A model generated the notes under the pieces. The model was not told where the DNA came from, searched no databases, and was given only the letters and a program-made list of their open reading frames with translations. Below, one piece after another: positions 28,396 to 38,183 of a DNA stretch of 64,000 bases. Origin of the DNA: Lachnospiraceae bacterium AM48-27BH (lineage in GTDB: Bacteria > Bacillota > Clostridia > Lachnospirales > Lachnospiraceae); NCBI GenBank assembly GCA_003478355.1, contig QUFC01000011.1, positions 1 to 64,000 of the forward strand, given 5' to 3'. Position 1 is the first letter of the stretch, and each line of letters opens with the position of its first letter. A program made the position numbers and the translations under genes.

Positions 28396-29497
28396 CATGC
28401 GGATGAAGAGACAGTATAGAATCGGAATCGCTGGTTTTGAACACATGCATATTGTAGAGCATGTGGAGTATTTTTGCGGAAAAAGAGCGCTTTTTATGGA
28501 TTGGAGGCGTGGAGACGGCTTTTGGGAGAAATAGTATAGAGGATGCACCTTTTACAGCAGGACAAAATCTGAAAAAATGCATGGAATTAGGTGTCCTGCC
28601 ACATATGTATGAAAACTGGGAGCAGCTGATCAGAGAAAACCAGATCTGGTCCTGATTGGAAGTGAAAACAGCATGCACACATCTCTTGTCTGTGCATTGG
28701 TGGAAAAAGGAATCCATGTGTTGGTGGATAAGCCGCTGGCTTACAAATTAGAAGATGCCAGGAAGATGAAAGAAGCAAGCGAAAGAGGCGGTGGGGTGAT
28801 CATTACCAATTGGCCCATTGCGTGGAAACCTAGTGTCCGTTTCGGGGAAGAAGTAATCCGTTCTGGGGCTTTAGGAGAGGTGCTTCGTATTCATTTCCAT
28901 AATCCGGATTCATTAGGTCCGTTTTGTCATGGTGAGAATGTCAGTGAAGAACAGCAGGCCGGGGAATGGTGGTTTCAGAAGGAATGCGGAGGTGGAAGCC
29001 TGATTGATTACTGCTGCTACGGATGCAGTCTTTTACTGGAATATCTTCACAAAAGACCGGAACAGGTGGTTGCAGTTACGAAAAATTTTCTTCATCCTTT
29101 TGGTGATGCGGAAGATTATGCAGGTTTATTATTGAATTTTGATCGGGCGGTTGGTTTATTAGAGGGGACATGGAGTACTTACGCCAGCGGAAGCCCGACT
29201 GGTCCGGTTGTATGGGGAACAAAGGGTGCCATGGTGGTTGATTATGGGAAAGAATCACGTGTGGATTTATACCAGGAACAATTTTCTAAAACGCCTAGTC
29301 ATTCCTATACGCAGATGGAAAACCAGAATCTGGATGGACGGCAAAGTATAGAGGAAGAAGTTCTGCATTTTTTAGATACAGGAAAAAACCTGTTGCCTAT
29401 GCTGGAATTCAGGCGTAATATGGAGGTAGCAGCGATTTTAGAGGCGGCAATCCATTCCGCCAAGAGTCAGAAAATGGAGACAATACTCTATGAGTAG
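28396..29497 (+). CDS. Gfo/Idh/MocA family oxidoreductase (two one-base deletions)
   Basis: An NAD(P)-dependent dehydrogenase of the Gfo/Idh/MocA family, about 368 residues after repair. The N-terminal Rossmann domain is spread over three frames: RIGIAGFEHMHIVEHVEYF, then EKERFLWIGGVETAFGRN to EQLIREN, then PDLVLIGSENSMHTSLVCAL with the EKP-like catalytic motif VDKPLAYK. The C-terminal substrate domain includes GGGSLIDYCCYG. Breaks are at the T-run 28471-28475 and at CC 28640-28641 (CCC expected). The Rossmann start is less canonical (GFEHMH) than in the next gene. Part of the transporter operon; the sugar substrate is unknown. Confidence 0.8.
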
Positions 29498-29508
29498 GAG
29501 GCAATAGC

Positions 29509-30540
29509 ATGGTGAAAGCGGCGATAATTGGATGTGGAAAGATCGCACAGGTCAGGCATATTCCGGAGTATCTGGAGCATCAGGCGGTAAACCTGGTTGG
29601 TTTTTATGATCTGAATGAAAAAAGAGCAGAAGAATTAGCGGAAAAGTATGGTGGAAAGGCTTATGGATCAGTGGAAGAACTGCTGGCAGATCCTCAGATT
29701 GATGCAGTCAGTATCTGTACGGCCAATCATACCCATGCGGAATTGACGATCAAGGCGTTAAAGGCCGGGAAACATGTCCTTTGTGAAAAGCCTATGGCGA
29801 TCACGTTGGAAGAATGTCAGAGGATGGTGGAATGTGCAGAGGAAAATCATAGAAAACTGCTGATTGGCCAGAACCAGAGGCTGACCAGGACCCATCAGAT
29901 GGCCAGAAAGCTGATCGCAGATGGTGAGATTGGTAATGTATTATCGTTCCAGACCTCATTTCAGCACAGTGGTCCGGAGAGCTGGAGTGTTGATGCAGGA
30001 AAAAATACATGGTTCTTTCAAAAGAAAGCGGCAGCCATGGGCGTGATGGGGGATCTTGGGATTCATAAGACGGATCTGATCCAGTACCTGTTAGATGATC
30101 AGATCGTGGAAGTAACGGCTGAATTTTCCACATTGGATAAGTGTTATGAAAATGGAGAGAAGATTGATGTGGAAGATCAGGCGCTCTGCATTTATCAGAT
30201 GAAGCATGGAGCAGTTGGAACCATGCGTGCCAGCTGGGTCTGCTATGGGCAGGAGGATAATTCTACGATTATTTATGGAAGTGATGGCGTCATGAAGATT
30301 TATTGTGATCCCCGGTATTCCCTGCAGATCGAGAAAAAGGACGGAGAACATATTCTTTATGAGATTGATAAAATCCAGACAAATGCAGATCAGACCAGTT
30401 CTGGTGTGATCACAGAGTTTATCCGTTCCATAGAAGAAGACACAGCTTCTGTATTAGATGGAAAACAGATCGTGAATTCCATGAAAGGTGTTTTTGCGGC
30501 GATTCAGTCCAATCAATTACATATTAAAGTGATGGTATAA
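29509..30540 (+). CDS. Gfo/Idh/MocA family oxidoreductase
   Basis: A 343-residue NAD(P)-dependent sugar dehydrogenase. The cofactor loop is GCGKIAQVRHIPEYLEH, the catalytic Lys lies in CEKPMAITLEECQ, and the C-terminal domain has MGDLGIHKTDLIQYLLD with a candidate active-site His. It starts 11 bases after the previous oxidoreductase, with GTAGGAGG ribosome site. Paired Gfo/Idh enzymes plus an epimerase recall inositol- or 3-keto-sugar pathways, in which oxidised sugars are shuttled between carbons; the exact reaction cannot be read from sequence. Confidence 0.9.
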   Translation: MVKAAIIGCGKIAQVRHIPEYLEHQAVNLVGFYDLNEKRAEELAEKYGGKAYGSVEELLADPQIDAVSICTANHTHAELTIKALKAGKHVLCEKPMAITLEECQRMVECAEENHRKLLIGQNQRLTRTHQMARKLIADGEIGNVLSFQTSFQHSGPESWSVDAGKNTWFFQKKAAAMGVMGDLGIHKTDLIQYLLDDQIVEVTAEFSTLDKCYENGEKIDVEDQALCIYQMKHGAVGTMRASWVCYGQEDNSTIIYGSDGVMKIYCDPRYSLQIEKKDGEHILYEIDKIQTNADQTSSGVITEFIRSIEEDTASVLDGKQIVNSMKGVFAAIQSNQLHIKVMV

Positions 30541-30557
30541 GAAAAGGGGTGCAGATT

Positions 30558-31481
30558 TTGAAACTGGGATTTTTAACGGCGATTATGGCAGATAAAACGT
30601 TTGAGGAAGTTGTGGACTATGCATCAGAACAGGGGTTTTCCTGTATCGAGGTTGCGTGCTGGCCAAAGGAAGGCGCAGAGCGGAGATATGCGGGTGTGTG
30701 CCATATTGATGTGGAGACATTGACGGAAGCGGACAGTGTTTCTATCAAAAATTATTGCAGGGGAAAGAATGTCGGAATTTCAGCCTTAGCTTATTATCCG
30801 AATATTCTCAGCGGAGATAGAGAGATGGATGCCAGGAGAAAAGCGCATTTATATCGTGTGATCGATGCAGCGAAAATGCTGGGAGTAGGGCTGGTAAATA
30901 CATTTATTGGAAGAGACCGTACAAAAACTGTGGAGGAAAATCTGGAAACGGTACAGAAAGTCTGGCCGGAAATTTTACAGTATGCTGCGGACAGACAGAT
31001 CAGGATCGGAATCGAAAACTGCCCAATGCTGTTTGGAAAAGAGCAGTGGCCGGGTGGGGAAAATCTGATGACCACACCGGCGATCTGGAAAAAGATATTC
31101 CAGATGCTTCCATTTGATAATTTTGGATTAAATTATGATCCATCGCATTTTATATGGCAGCAGATGGACTATGTAAAACCGATTTATGAATTTAAGGATA
31201 AGTTGTTCCACATCCATTTTAAGGATGTTAAGATCTATCAGGATAAATTAGACCAGGTTGGAATCATGGCGTATCCGTTAGAGTATATGGCGCCGAAGAT
31301 TCCGGGACTGGGAGATATTGACTGGAGCAAATTTATATCTGCTTTATCGGATATCGGATATGCAGGATGTGGCTGTGTGGAGATCGAGGACAGGGCGTTT
31401 GAGAAAAATGACGTGACTGTGAAGGGAAGTCTGAAAACGGCGAAGAATTATCTGGAGAATCTGGGAGCTGGGAGTTTTTAA
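30558..31481 (+). CDS. Sugar phosphate isomerase/epimerase (AP-endonuclease 2-like TIM barrel)
   Basis: A 307-residue TIM barrel of the xylose isomerase-like/IolE family. Landmarks: VVDYASEQGFSCIEVACWP, IGIENCPML (metal-binding Glu), NYDPSHFIWQ (Asp/His), HIHFKDVK (His-x-His) and CGCVEIEDR (last Glu), i.e. a complete divalent-metal site. The start is probably TTG at 30558, 8 bases after AAAGGGG; the in-frame GTG at 30549 abuts that site. Last gene of the operon; a terminator follows at 31520. Confidence 0.88.
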   Translation: MKLGFLTAIMADKTFEEVVDYASEQGFSCIEVACWPKEGAERRYAGVCHIDVETLTEADSVSIKNYCRGKNVGISALAYYPNILSGDREMDARRKAHLYRVIDAAKMLGVGLVNTFIGRDRTKTVEENLETVQKVWPEILQYAADRQIRIGIENCPMLFGKEQWPGGENLMTTPAIWKKIFQMLPFDNFGLNYDPSHFIWQQMDYVKPIYEFKDKLFHIHFKDVKIYQDKLDQVGIMAYPLEYMAPKIPGLGDIDWSKFISALSDIGYAGCGCVEIEDRAFEKNDVTVKGSLKTAKNYLENLGAGSF

Positions 31482-31519
31482 CAAAATGTGCAGTGCATGA
31501 AAAATATTGTTTCCATGAA

Positions 31520-31558
31520 AAGCTCAGGCTTGATTGCCTGGGCTTTTTTCACTATAAT
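31520..31558 (+). promoter_or_regulatory. Operon terminator with the GH3 promoter nested in it
   Basis: The hairpin AGCTCAGGC-TTGATT-GCCTGGGCT plus T6 ends the oxidoreductase operon. Its loop TTGATT (31530-31535) is also a -35 hexamer, 17 bp before TATAAT (31553-31558). Upstream, at about 31503-31522, lies a minus-strand copy of the AAACAATATTT operator-like sequence. Confidence 0.65.
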
Positions 31559-31620
31559 AGAGGTATGCTGGGAAGAAGTTTGAAAAATTTAATTAATTCC
31601 CCATGAGGAGGATACAATTC

Positions 31621-34115
31621 ATGTTAAGAGAGCGAAAAACACTTCCAGGTGTGAAGCACCAGGAGGTACGAGAGTATGAGACCAAACACCGTCAGACGGC
31701 GCTGAAGATCGCCAGAGAGGGCGTGGTGCTTCTGGAGAATAAAAAATCCGGTGAGAAGCCGGTTCTGCCGTTAAAGAAAGGTACACGGATCGGCTTGTAC
31801 GGCAGTGGTGCCAGAAAGACGATCAAGGGTGGTTCTGGTTCTGGTGATGTAAATGAGAGATCCTGTGTGACGATTGAGCAGGGACTGGAGCATGCCGGAT
31901 TTGTCATCGAGAAGAAGGAATGGCTGGACCGGTATGACCAGGTAAAGGATGCTTCGATTGAAAGCTGGAAGAATGGCATCTTAGCCCGGGTCAATGAGGC
32001 ACATCCGTTTACAGAGATTTATTTTACCACTCCATATCATGGACCGGAAGAGAATAAGATCACAGAAAATGAAATGCCGGAGGATGCGGAGGCAGTGCTC
32101 TATGTGATCAGCCGGATCTCTGGAGAGGGCGCAGACCGGGGCAATGAGCCTGGTGATTTCTTATTTTCAGAGTCTGAAAAAGAGAATTTAAAGAAGTTAG
32201 ATGAGACAGGCAAAGACCTGATCGTGATCTTAAATACCGGTGGTCTGATGGATCTGACGTATTTAGATGGTTTGCATCATGTGAAAGCTGTGATCTACGC
32301 TTCCCAGGGCGGTATGGAAGGCGGCACAGCGTTGGGCGAGATCTTAAGCGGAGACGTGACTCCAAGCGGTAAGTTGACCGATTCCTGGGGCAGTTCCTAT
32401 GAGATGTGGCCTGGTTATGACCAGTTTGGAAGAAACAATGGGGATGTGCAGACGGAGTATTACAATGAGGGAATCTTCGTTGGATACCGCTGGTTTGACG
32501 CCACTGGCAAATCCCTTCGTTATCCATTTGGTTTTGGTCTGTCTTATACTGATTTTGAGATCAAGACAGAAAAAGTGTCTGTGTCAGGAAAACAGGTACA
32601 GGTAGAAGTATCTGTGAAGAATACAGGAAATACTTACGCTGGCAAGGAGACTGTCCAGGTGTATGTGGAATTTTCTGGCAAAGAAGGAATCAGCCACGAG
32701 AAGAAACGTCTGGTCGGTTTTGGAAAGACCGATGTGCTGGAGCCTGGAGAGAGCCAGAAGCTGACGATTTCCTTTGACGGAACAGCATTGGAGCGTTTTG
32801 ATCAGGATGAGAGCGCATGGGTAGTTGACCAGGGTGATTATGGTGTGCTGGTTGGTGATTCTTCTGCGGATCTGGCTGCCGCTGCAGTGCTTCGTGTGGA
32901 AGAAGATGTGGTGAGGATGGCTGTGGATCACATTTCCCCACTTCAGAAGGAACTGAAAGAAATGGAGTGGACGCCGCAGGCAGTTGTTTATGAAGAAAAA
33001 TTGCCGGTGGTTGTGTTAAAGCCGGAGAATCTGGCGAAAGAGAAGAAAGCGCCGAAGGAGAATCCATATGAGGCTAAGGCGAAAGAATTGACAGAGAAAT
33101 TGACTGCGGAGCAGATGATCGAACTGGTATGTGGCAAGACCGGCGGTGCCCAGGCTCAGGCTGGTGCAGCTTCTGTGAATGTACCAGGAGCGGCTGGCGA
33201 GACCGTGGAGTACCTGGCTTCTGAGATTGGAGCAGATCAGGGGGTTCCGGGTATGGCTTTAGCAGATGGTCCGGCGGGTGTCCGTCTGGCACAGAAATAT
33301 TATACGGACGCCAATGGTCAGGTAGAGCCGGTAGATATCGTAGATGGTATTGAACACGGCTTGTTTGCACCAGAGAAAGTGCTGACAGAGGGAGAAGAGA
33401 TTTACTATCAGTATTGTTCTGCATTCCCGATCGGTGCGATGGTGGCGATGACCTGGAATACAGAGCTGGCTTATGAGATGGGACTGGCGGCTGGAGAAGA
33501 GATGGAAGAGTTCCAGGTGGCCCTGTGGCTGGCACCTGGCATGAATATCCACAGGAACCCGCTGTGTGGCCGTAACTTTGAGTATTTTTCAGAGGATCCA
33601 CTGGTAAGCGGACGGATGGCAGGAGCCATCACCAGAGGCGTGCAGACCATTCCAGGAAAAGGAACTACGATTAAGCATTTTGCGTGCAACAACCAGGAAG
33701 ATAACCGGATGGGCGCAGACAGTGTGGTAGGCGAGAGAGCACTCCGTGAAATTTATCTGAGAGGCTTCCAGTATGCTATCGAGGAGACCCAGCCAAAGGC
33801 CCTGATGACCTCCTACAACCTGATCAATGGTGTGCATTCCGCGAATTCTTATGATCTGTGCACCGTATCTGCCAGAAAGGAATGGGGCTATGAAGGTATG
33901 ATCATGACAGACTGGATGACCACGACTGACGGCGGTTCTTTAAGTTATGTGTGCATGAAAGCGGGCAATGATATGATCATGCAGGATGCGCAGCCGATCA
34001 TGAAAATATCCGTCAGGCGTTGAATGATGGAAAACTCACGATGGATGAGTTGAAAGCCTGTGTGGTACGGATTATCCGTCTGGCGTTAGAATGTGAAGTG
34101 AAGGAACAGAATTGA
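31621..34115 (+). CDS. Glycoside hydrolase family 3, domain-permuted beta-glucosidase (frameshift near the end)
   Basis: About 831 residues once repaired. The order is unusual: the alpha/beta GH3_C domain comes first (REGVVLLENKKSGEKPVLPLKK, GGSGSGDVN), then a fibronectin-III-like domain (VKNTGNTYAGKETVQVY), and the TIM-barrel GH3_N domain last (VPGMALADGPAGVR, NIHRNPLCGRNFEYFSEDP, IKHFACNNQE). The nucleophile Asp is in MIMTDWMTT. This reversed order is known from rumen and gut Clostridia beta-glucosidases. One G is missing at about 33996 (CCGATC should be CCGGATC), restoring the tail NIRQALNDGKLT. No signal peptide: it acts on imported glycosides. The start at 31621 follows GAGGAGG; the upstream ATG overlaps that site. 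Confidence 0.9.
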
Positions 34116-34160
34116 CCAATGTTTTGTTTTCCGGATGAAGAGCAGATAGGAGAGGGAATC

Positions 34161-35756
34161 ATGGAAAGTGCAGCAGAAGTAATCAGGGATGGCAAGGCGG
34201 TTCTGGGGATTGAGTTTGGTTCCACCAGAATCAAGGCAGTGCTGGTAGATGGGAAATGTAAGCCCATTGCTTCCGGCAGTCATGAATGGGAGAACCGGCT
34301 GGAACATGGATATTGGACATATAGCCTGGAGGACATCTGGGCGGGTTTGCAGGATGCTTATAAGAATTTAAAAGAAGATGTGCGGGAGAAATACCAGCAG
34401 CCTCTGAAGCGATTGGGGGCTCTGGGCTTTTCCGGTATGATGCATGGATATATGGCATTTGATGCGGAGGGGAAGCTGCTGGTTCCGTTCCGCACCTGGC
34501 GGAATACGACTACAGGAGAGGCAGCAGCAGCCCTGACGAAAGCCTTTGATTTTAATATTCCCCAACGCTGGAGTATTGCCCACCTGTATCAGGCCATGTT
34601 AAATGGGGAAGACCACGTGGGGCAGATCACCTATCTGACCACACTGGCCGGCTATATCCACTGGAAAATGACCGGCGAGAAGGTACTGGGGGTTGGTGAA
34701 GCCTCTGGCATGTTCCCAATCGATAGTCAGACCGTGGATTATGATGAAAAACGTGTGGAAATCTTTGATGATCTGATCGAAACAAGAGGATATCCATGGA
34801 AATTGCGCCAGATTCTTCCGAAAGTCCGAAAGGCTGGGGAAAAAGCAGGGGTTCTGACGGAAGAAGGGGCAAAACTGCTGGATCCAACGGGAGAACTGGA
34901 GGCTGGTATTCCGCTCTGTCCACCGGAAGGTGACGCGGGAACCGGTATGACTGCGACTAATTCTGTAAGAGAAGGGACAGGCAATGTGTCTGCCGGAACT
35001 TCCGTTTTTGCCATGGTGGTATTAAAAGAGGCGTTAAAGGCAGTTCATGAAGAACTGGATCTTGTGACCACTCCATCTGGAGAGGCAGTTGCCATGGTGC
35101 ACTGCAACAACTGTACGTCCGATCTGAATGCCTGGGTTGGTCTGTTTAAAGAGATTGCGGAGAACTTGGGGATCTCTGTGGATAGGAATGAACTGTACGG
35201 CATGCTGTATCGGAAAGCCTTGGAAGGCAAAAAGGACTGTGGCGGAATGGTTTCCTACAACTACGTGTCCGGTGAACCTGTGACCGGAATGATGGAAGGA
35301 CGGCCATTATTCATGAGGATGCCGGATACGAAGCTTAATCTGGCGGATTTTATGAGAACGCATCTGTACGGTTCTTTGGCGGCACTGAAGGTTGGGCTGG
35401 ATATCCTGTTGAAGGAAGAGCAGGTGACAGTGGATAAGATCTATGGACACGGCGGCCTGTTCAAGACACCGCTTGTGGGTCAGAAGATTCTGGCAGCAGC
35501 TATGAACGCTCCGGTGACAGTGATGAAAACTGCAGGTGAGGGCGGTCCCTGGGGCATGGCGGTGCTGGCTTCCTATATGCTCAAGAATCGTGGTGAAGGT
35601 CTGGCTGATTATTTGGACCAGCAGGTGTTTGCAGATGAAACAGGTGAGACGGTGGAGCCGGATCCAGAGGATGTCAGGGGATTTGACGCCTATATGGAGG
35701 TCTATAAAAAGGGACTGCAGGTGGAAGCAGCAGCCGTGGAGAGTCTTCTATTTTAA
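34161..35756 (+). CDS. FGGY family carbohydrate kinase
   Basis: A 531-residue sugar kinase of the xylulokinase/ribulokinase superfamily. The ATPase signature begins [28 protein letters not shown] and the FGGY C-terminal motifs [20 protein letters not shown] and [15 protein letters not shown] are present. It phosphorylates a ketose or polyol released in this island. The start at 34161 follows TAGGAGAGGG, 45 bases after the GH3 stop, so the two are cotranscribed. Confidence 0.9.
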   Translation: MESAAEVIRDGKAVLGIEFGSTRIKAVLVDGKCKPIASGSHEWENRLEHGYWTYSLEDIWAGLQDAYKNLKEDVREKYQQPLKRLGALGFSGMMHGYMAFDAEGKLLVPFRTWRNTTTGEAAAALTKAFDFNIPQRWSIAHLYQAMLNGEDHVGQITYLTTLAGYIHWKMTGEKVLGVGEASGMFPIDSQTVDYDEKRVEIFDDLIETRGYPWKLRQILPKVRKAGEKAGVLTEEGAKLLDPTGELEAGIPLCPPEGDAGTGMTATNSVREGTGNVSAGTSVFAMVVLKEALKAVHEELDLVTTPSGEAVAMVHCNNCTSDLNAWVGLFKEIAENLGISVDRNELYGMLYRKALEGKKDCGGMVSYNYVSGEPVTGMMEGRPLFMRMPDTKLNLADFMRTHLYGSLAALKVGLDILLKEEQVTVDKIYGHGGLFKTPLVGQKILAAAMNAPVTVMKTAGEGGPWGMAVLASYMLKNRGEGLADYLDQQVFADETGETVEPDPEDVRGFDAYMEVYKKGLQVEAAAVESLLF

Positions 35757-35879
35757 AGCTATTGCCGCAATGGCAGTTGGACAGAGCAGGTAGATTTTGG
35801 AAGAAAAACATTGCCAGTATAAAAAATGTGACATGGATAGCCGCAAAATTGTGCAAAGTAACGAAAATAAAAAAAGTGC

Positions 35880-35908
35880 TTACGAAGATGTCCGATCTAT
35901 ACTATAAT
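35880..35908 (+). promoter_or_regulatory. Possible promoter
   Basis: TTACGA (35880-35885), 17-bp spacer, TATAAT (35903-35908). The -35 is weak. It faces the element at 35932 and the DUF2798 gene, with a terminator in between. Confidence 0.4.
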
Positions 35909-35931
35909 TGCTCCTGTTAAAAATGATAGAG

Positions 35932-35960
35932 GTAACTATGAAGGTACTGAATAGTTACGA
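35932..35960. repeat. Solo right end of the MITE-like element
   Basis: An exact 29-bp copy of 7338-7366, itself a GTAACTAT/ATAGTTAC inverted repeat. The rest of the element is absent here. Confidence 0.8.
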
Positions 35961-35990
35961 TAGAGATTAAAAACGCAGTGAGATATACAC

Positions 35991-36036
35991 AAAAAAGTGG
36001 AAGTCGCAACGAGTTTTATGTGACTTCCACTTTTTT
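35991..36036. terminator. Bidirectional terminator
   Basis: AAAAAAGTGGAAGTC pairs with GACTTCCACTTTTTT, 15 bp, loop 16 bases. It separates the kinase gene from the DUF2798 gene. Apart from this hairpin, the weak promoter and the solo repeat, the 35757-36138 gap holds nothing I can identify. Confidence 0.85.
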
Positions 36037-36138
36037 ATGTCTGCATCTGTATCCTGTATACAAAAATAAAAGAAAAAATCGATGACAGGATGCGGAAAGT
36101 AATTTTTGGAAGCTGCGACAAACAGGAGGACAAAAAAT

Positions 36139-36620
36139 ATGCCACAAAACAAGAGAGAAAGTTTTATCTATTCCGTGATGATGTGTTTTACCATGGTGCT
36201 CTGGATGAGTATCTACAATGTTGCTCTTCATATGGGTGTACTGAATTTTGATACTATCTGTGCAGCATGGCTGGGATTTCCAATCGCATATGTCTTTGCA
36301 TTCTGCTGCGACTGGTTCCTGGTCTCCGGAATTGCAAAAGGATTTGCGTTTCGCTTCCTTGTGAAACCAGACAGCAGTGTGATGAGAAAGGTCATCTGCA
36401 TTTCCAGCTGTATGGTAGTTCCGATGGTGATCATCATGTCCATGTATGGAGCGTTAGAGGGATGCGTAAAATCAGGTAACTGGAGTCTGCTTTTCATCAT
36501 CTGGCTGACCAACATTCCGAAAAACTTCATCATGCACTGCCATTTCAGCTTCTGATCGCAGGCCCTCTGGTCAGAAGGGTATTTCGCAGCCTGTTTCCGG
36601 TAGGAAAGGTGCTGGCATAA
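36139..36620 (+). CDS. DUF2798-type small membrane protein (one-base deletion)
   Basis: About 160 residues with four predicted membrane helices arranged as two similar halves: FIYSVMMCFTMVLWMSIYNV / GFPIAYVFAFCCDWF, then MVVPMVIIMSMYGALEG / IWLTNIPKNFIMALPFQLL, matching the duplicated DUF2798 layout. One G is lost at about 36534 (CATGCA should be CATGGCA); restoring it extends the protein through RVFRSLFPVGKVLA to the stop at 36618-36620. Ribosome site AGGAGG. Function unknown. Its stop nearly touches the convergent LysR gene stop. Confidence 0.7.
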
Positions 36621-36621
36621 A

Positions 36622-37509
36622 TTAAAGATGAAATAAAGATTCCTGATGGCAAAGCGCGATAAATTTTTTTGCGGTTTGAGTCAGGAATTTTTGTTTGTGC
36701 CAGATCAGGTAGTTTTTTCTTAGAAAAGGTTCATCGACTACCGGTCGGGAGATCACTTTTCGAGAAGCAATATCGGCTGAAACCAGTTGTTCAGGAAGGA
36801 GCGAGATTCCGAGTCCACAGGCTACAGCATTTACTAATGCCTGAGTGCTGGCACTTTCCCACGCAGGATTAATTGAAAGAAAGTGCATAGCAAAAATCTG
36901 ATCCAACAATGTGCGGCCTGCGCTTCCTTTATCACGCATTAAAATTGGGTATTGCACCAGATCTTCCATATATATTTCAGGTTTACTGCATAAAGGATGT
37001 TCATGCGGAAGAATTAATTTTAAATGGTCTTCCAAGATGACTTCTTTGTGAATGTGTTCATCCGGTATATCTCCTTCTACAATGGCGATATCGATTTTAT
37101 CATCTAAAAGGAGTTCATAGATGGTATTGCTCTTGGAAACGGCAGCCTGCACCCGTAGATTCGGGTATAGATTTTGCAGCTGTCTGATCATTACAGGTAA
37201 AATAAAATTTCCAAGTGTGATACTGGCTCCAATTCTGAAAATTCCAAATTCATCCCAGTTTTTAATTTCCAATTCCATATCATGAAAAGAGTTTACGATA
37301 TGAAGTGCTCTTACATAGATTTCTTCGCTTTCTTTTGTCCGGTAAAGTCTGCGATTGATACGTTCAAATAATCGGATTCCATAATAATTCTCTAATTCCT
37401 GAATCGAACGTGAAACTGCAGGCTGAGTCATATGCAGTAGGTCAGCAGCTTTTGTGATGTTCATTTCCTGATACACAGTAACAAATATCCGCAAATGTTT
37501 TAAAGTCAT
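36622..37509 (-). CDS. LysR family transcriptional regulator
   Basis: A 295-residue LTTR: helix-turn-helix at the N-terminus (MTLKHLRIFVTVYQEMNITKAADLLHMTQPAVSRSIQ, shown only as landmark ends MTLKHLRIF and TQPAVSRSIQELE) and a periplasmic-binding-like effector domain. The start is the second ATG, because AAGGAG abuts the first one. It is divergent from the chrA pair with a 31-bp inverted repeat between (37533-37563), so it very probably regulates that transporter and itself. Confidence 0.92.
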   Translation of the reverse strand: MTLKHLRIFVTVYQEMNITKAADLLHMTQPAVSRSIQELENYYGIRLFERINRRLYRTKESEEIYVRALHIVNSFHDMELEIKNWDEFGIFRIGASITLGNFILPVMIRQLQNLYPNLRVQAAVSKSNTIYELLLDDKIDIAIVEGDIPDEHIHKEVILEDHLKLILPHEHPLCSKPEIYMEDLVQYPILMRDKGSAGRTLLDQIFAMHFLSINPAWESASTQALVNAVACGLGISLLPEQLVSADIASRKVISRPVVDEPFLRKNYLIWHKQKFLTQTAKKFIALCHQESLFHL

Positions 37510-37532
37510 ATGGATCATCTCCTTATACCAAT

Positions 37533-37563
37533 AATGCTATTATAACAATAAAATAATAGCATT
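37533..37563. promoter_or_regulatory. LysR operator, perfect 11-bp inverted repeat
   Basis: AATGCTATTAT (37533-37543) and ATAATAGCATT (37553-37563) separated by 9 bp, centred in the divergent lysR-chrA region. It contains T-N11-A geometry. Confidence 0.75.
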
Positions 37564-37614
37564 TTAAATATGATAGCGCAAGTGGTAGTATGGGGAAGAA
37601 AGGAGAGGAAGGGT

Positions 37615-38183
37615 ATGAAAGAAACCAAGGGAACGATCTTAAAAAAACTATTTTTCAGCACGCTGTATATCAGTGCATTCACCTTCGGAGGAGGATTTGT
37701 CATCATTACCTTTATGAAGCGCAAATTTGTGGATGAGCTTCACTGGATTGATATGACAGAAATGCTGGATCTTACTGCGTTAGCGCAATCTTCCCCAGGA
37801 GCAATCGCGGTAAATGCCGCAATTTTAGTGGGATGGAGAGTGGCCGGATTGATGGGAATGCTGATAGCGGTCCTGGGGACCATACTTCCGCCCATGTTGA
37901 TCTTATCTGTAATTTCGTTATGTTATCAGGCATTTGCATCAAATCTTTATGTCGCATTGATCTTAAAGGGAATGCAGGCGGGAGTAGCTGCAGTAATTCT
38001 GGATGTCGTATGTGGTCTTGGAAGCAATGTGATCAAACAGAAAAGACCGATACTTCTGGTGATCATGGCAGTGGCTTTTTTGGCAAATATGGTTTGGAAG
38101 GTGAATGTGGTCTATATTATTCTGGCATCGGCCTGATGGGGATTCTGTTAGAATTGATGGGAAGAAAACGAGGTGAGGCATGA
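37615..38183 (+). CDS. Chromate transporter subunit (ChrA half, first; one-base deletion)
   Basis: About 189 residues, a single CHR domain with six predicted helices: FGGGFVIITFMKRKFVDELHWI and ALAQSSPGAIAVNAAILVGWR are the conserved motifs of ChrA halves. One C is missing at 38132-38133 (GCCTGATG should be GCCCTGATG), after which the tail continues LMGILLELMGRKRGEA and stops at 38181-38183, overlapping the next gene by ATGA. Paired half-size CHR proteins form heterodimers that export chromate or possibly another oxyanion. Start chosen at MKETKG after AGGAGAGGAAGG. Confidence 0.85.
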
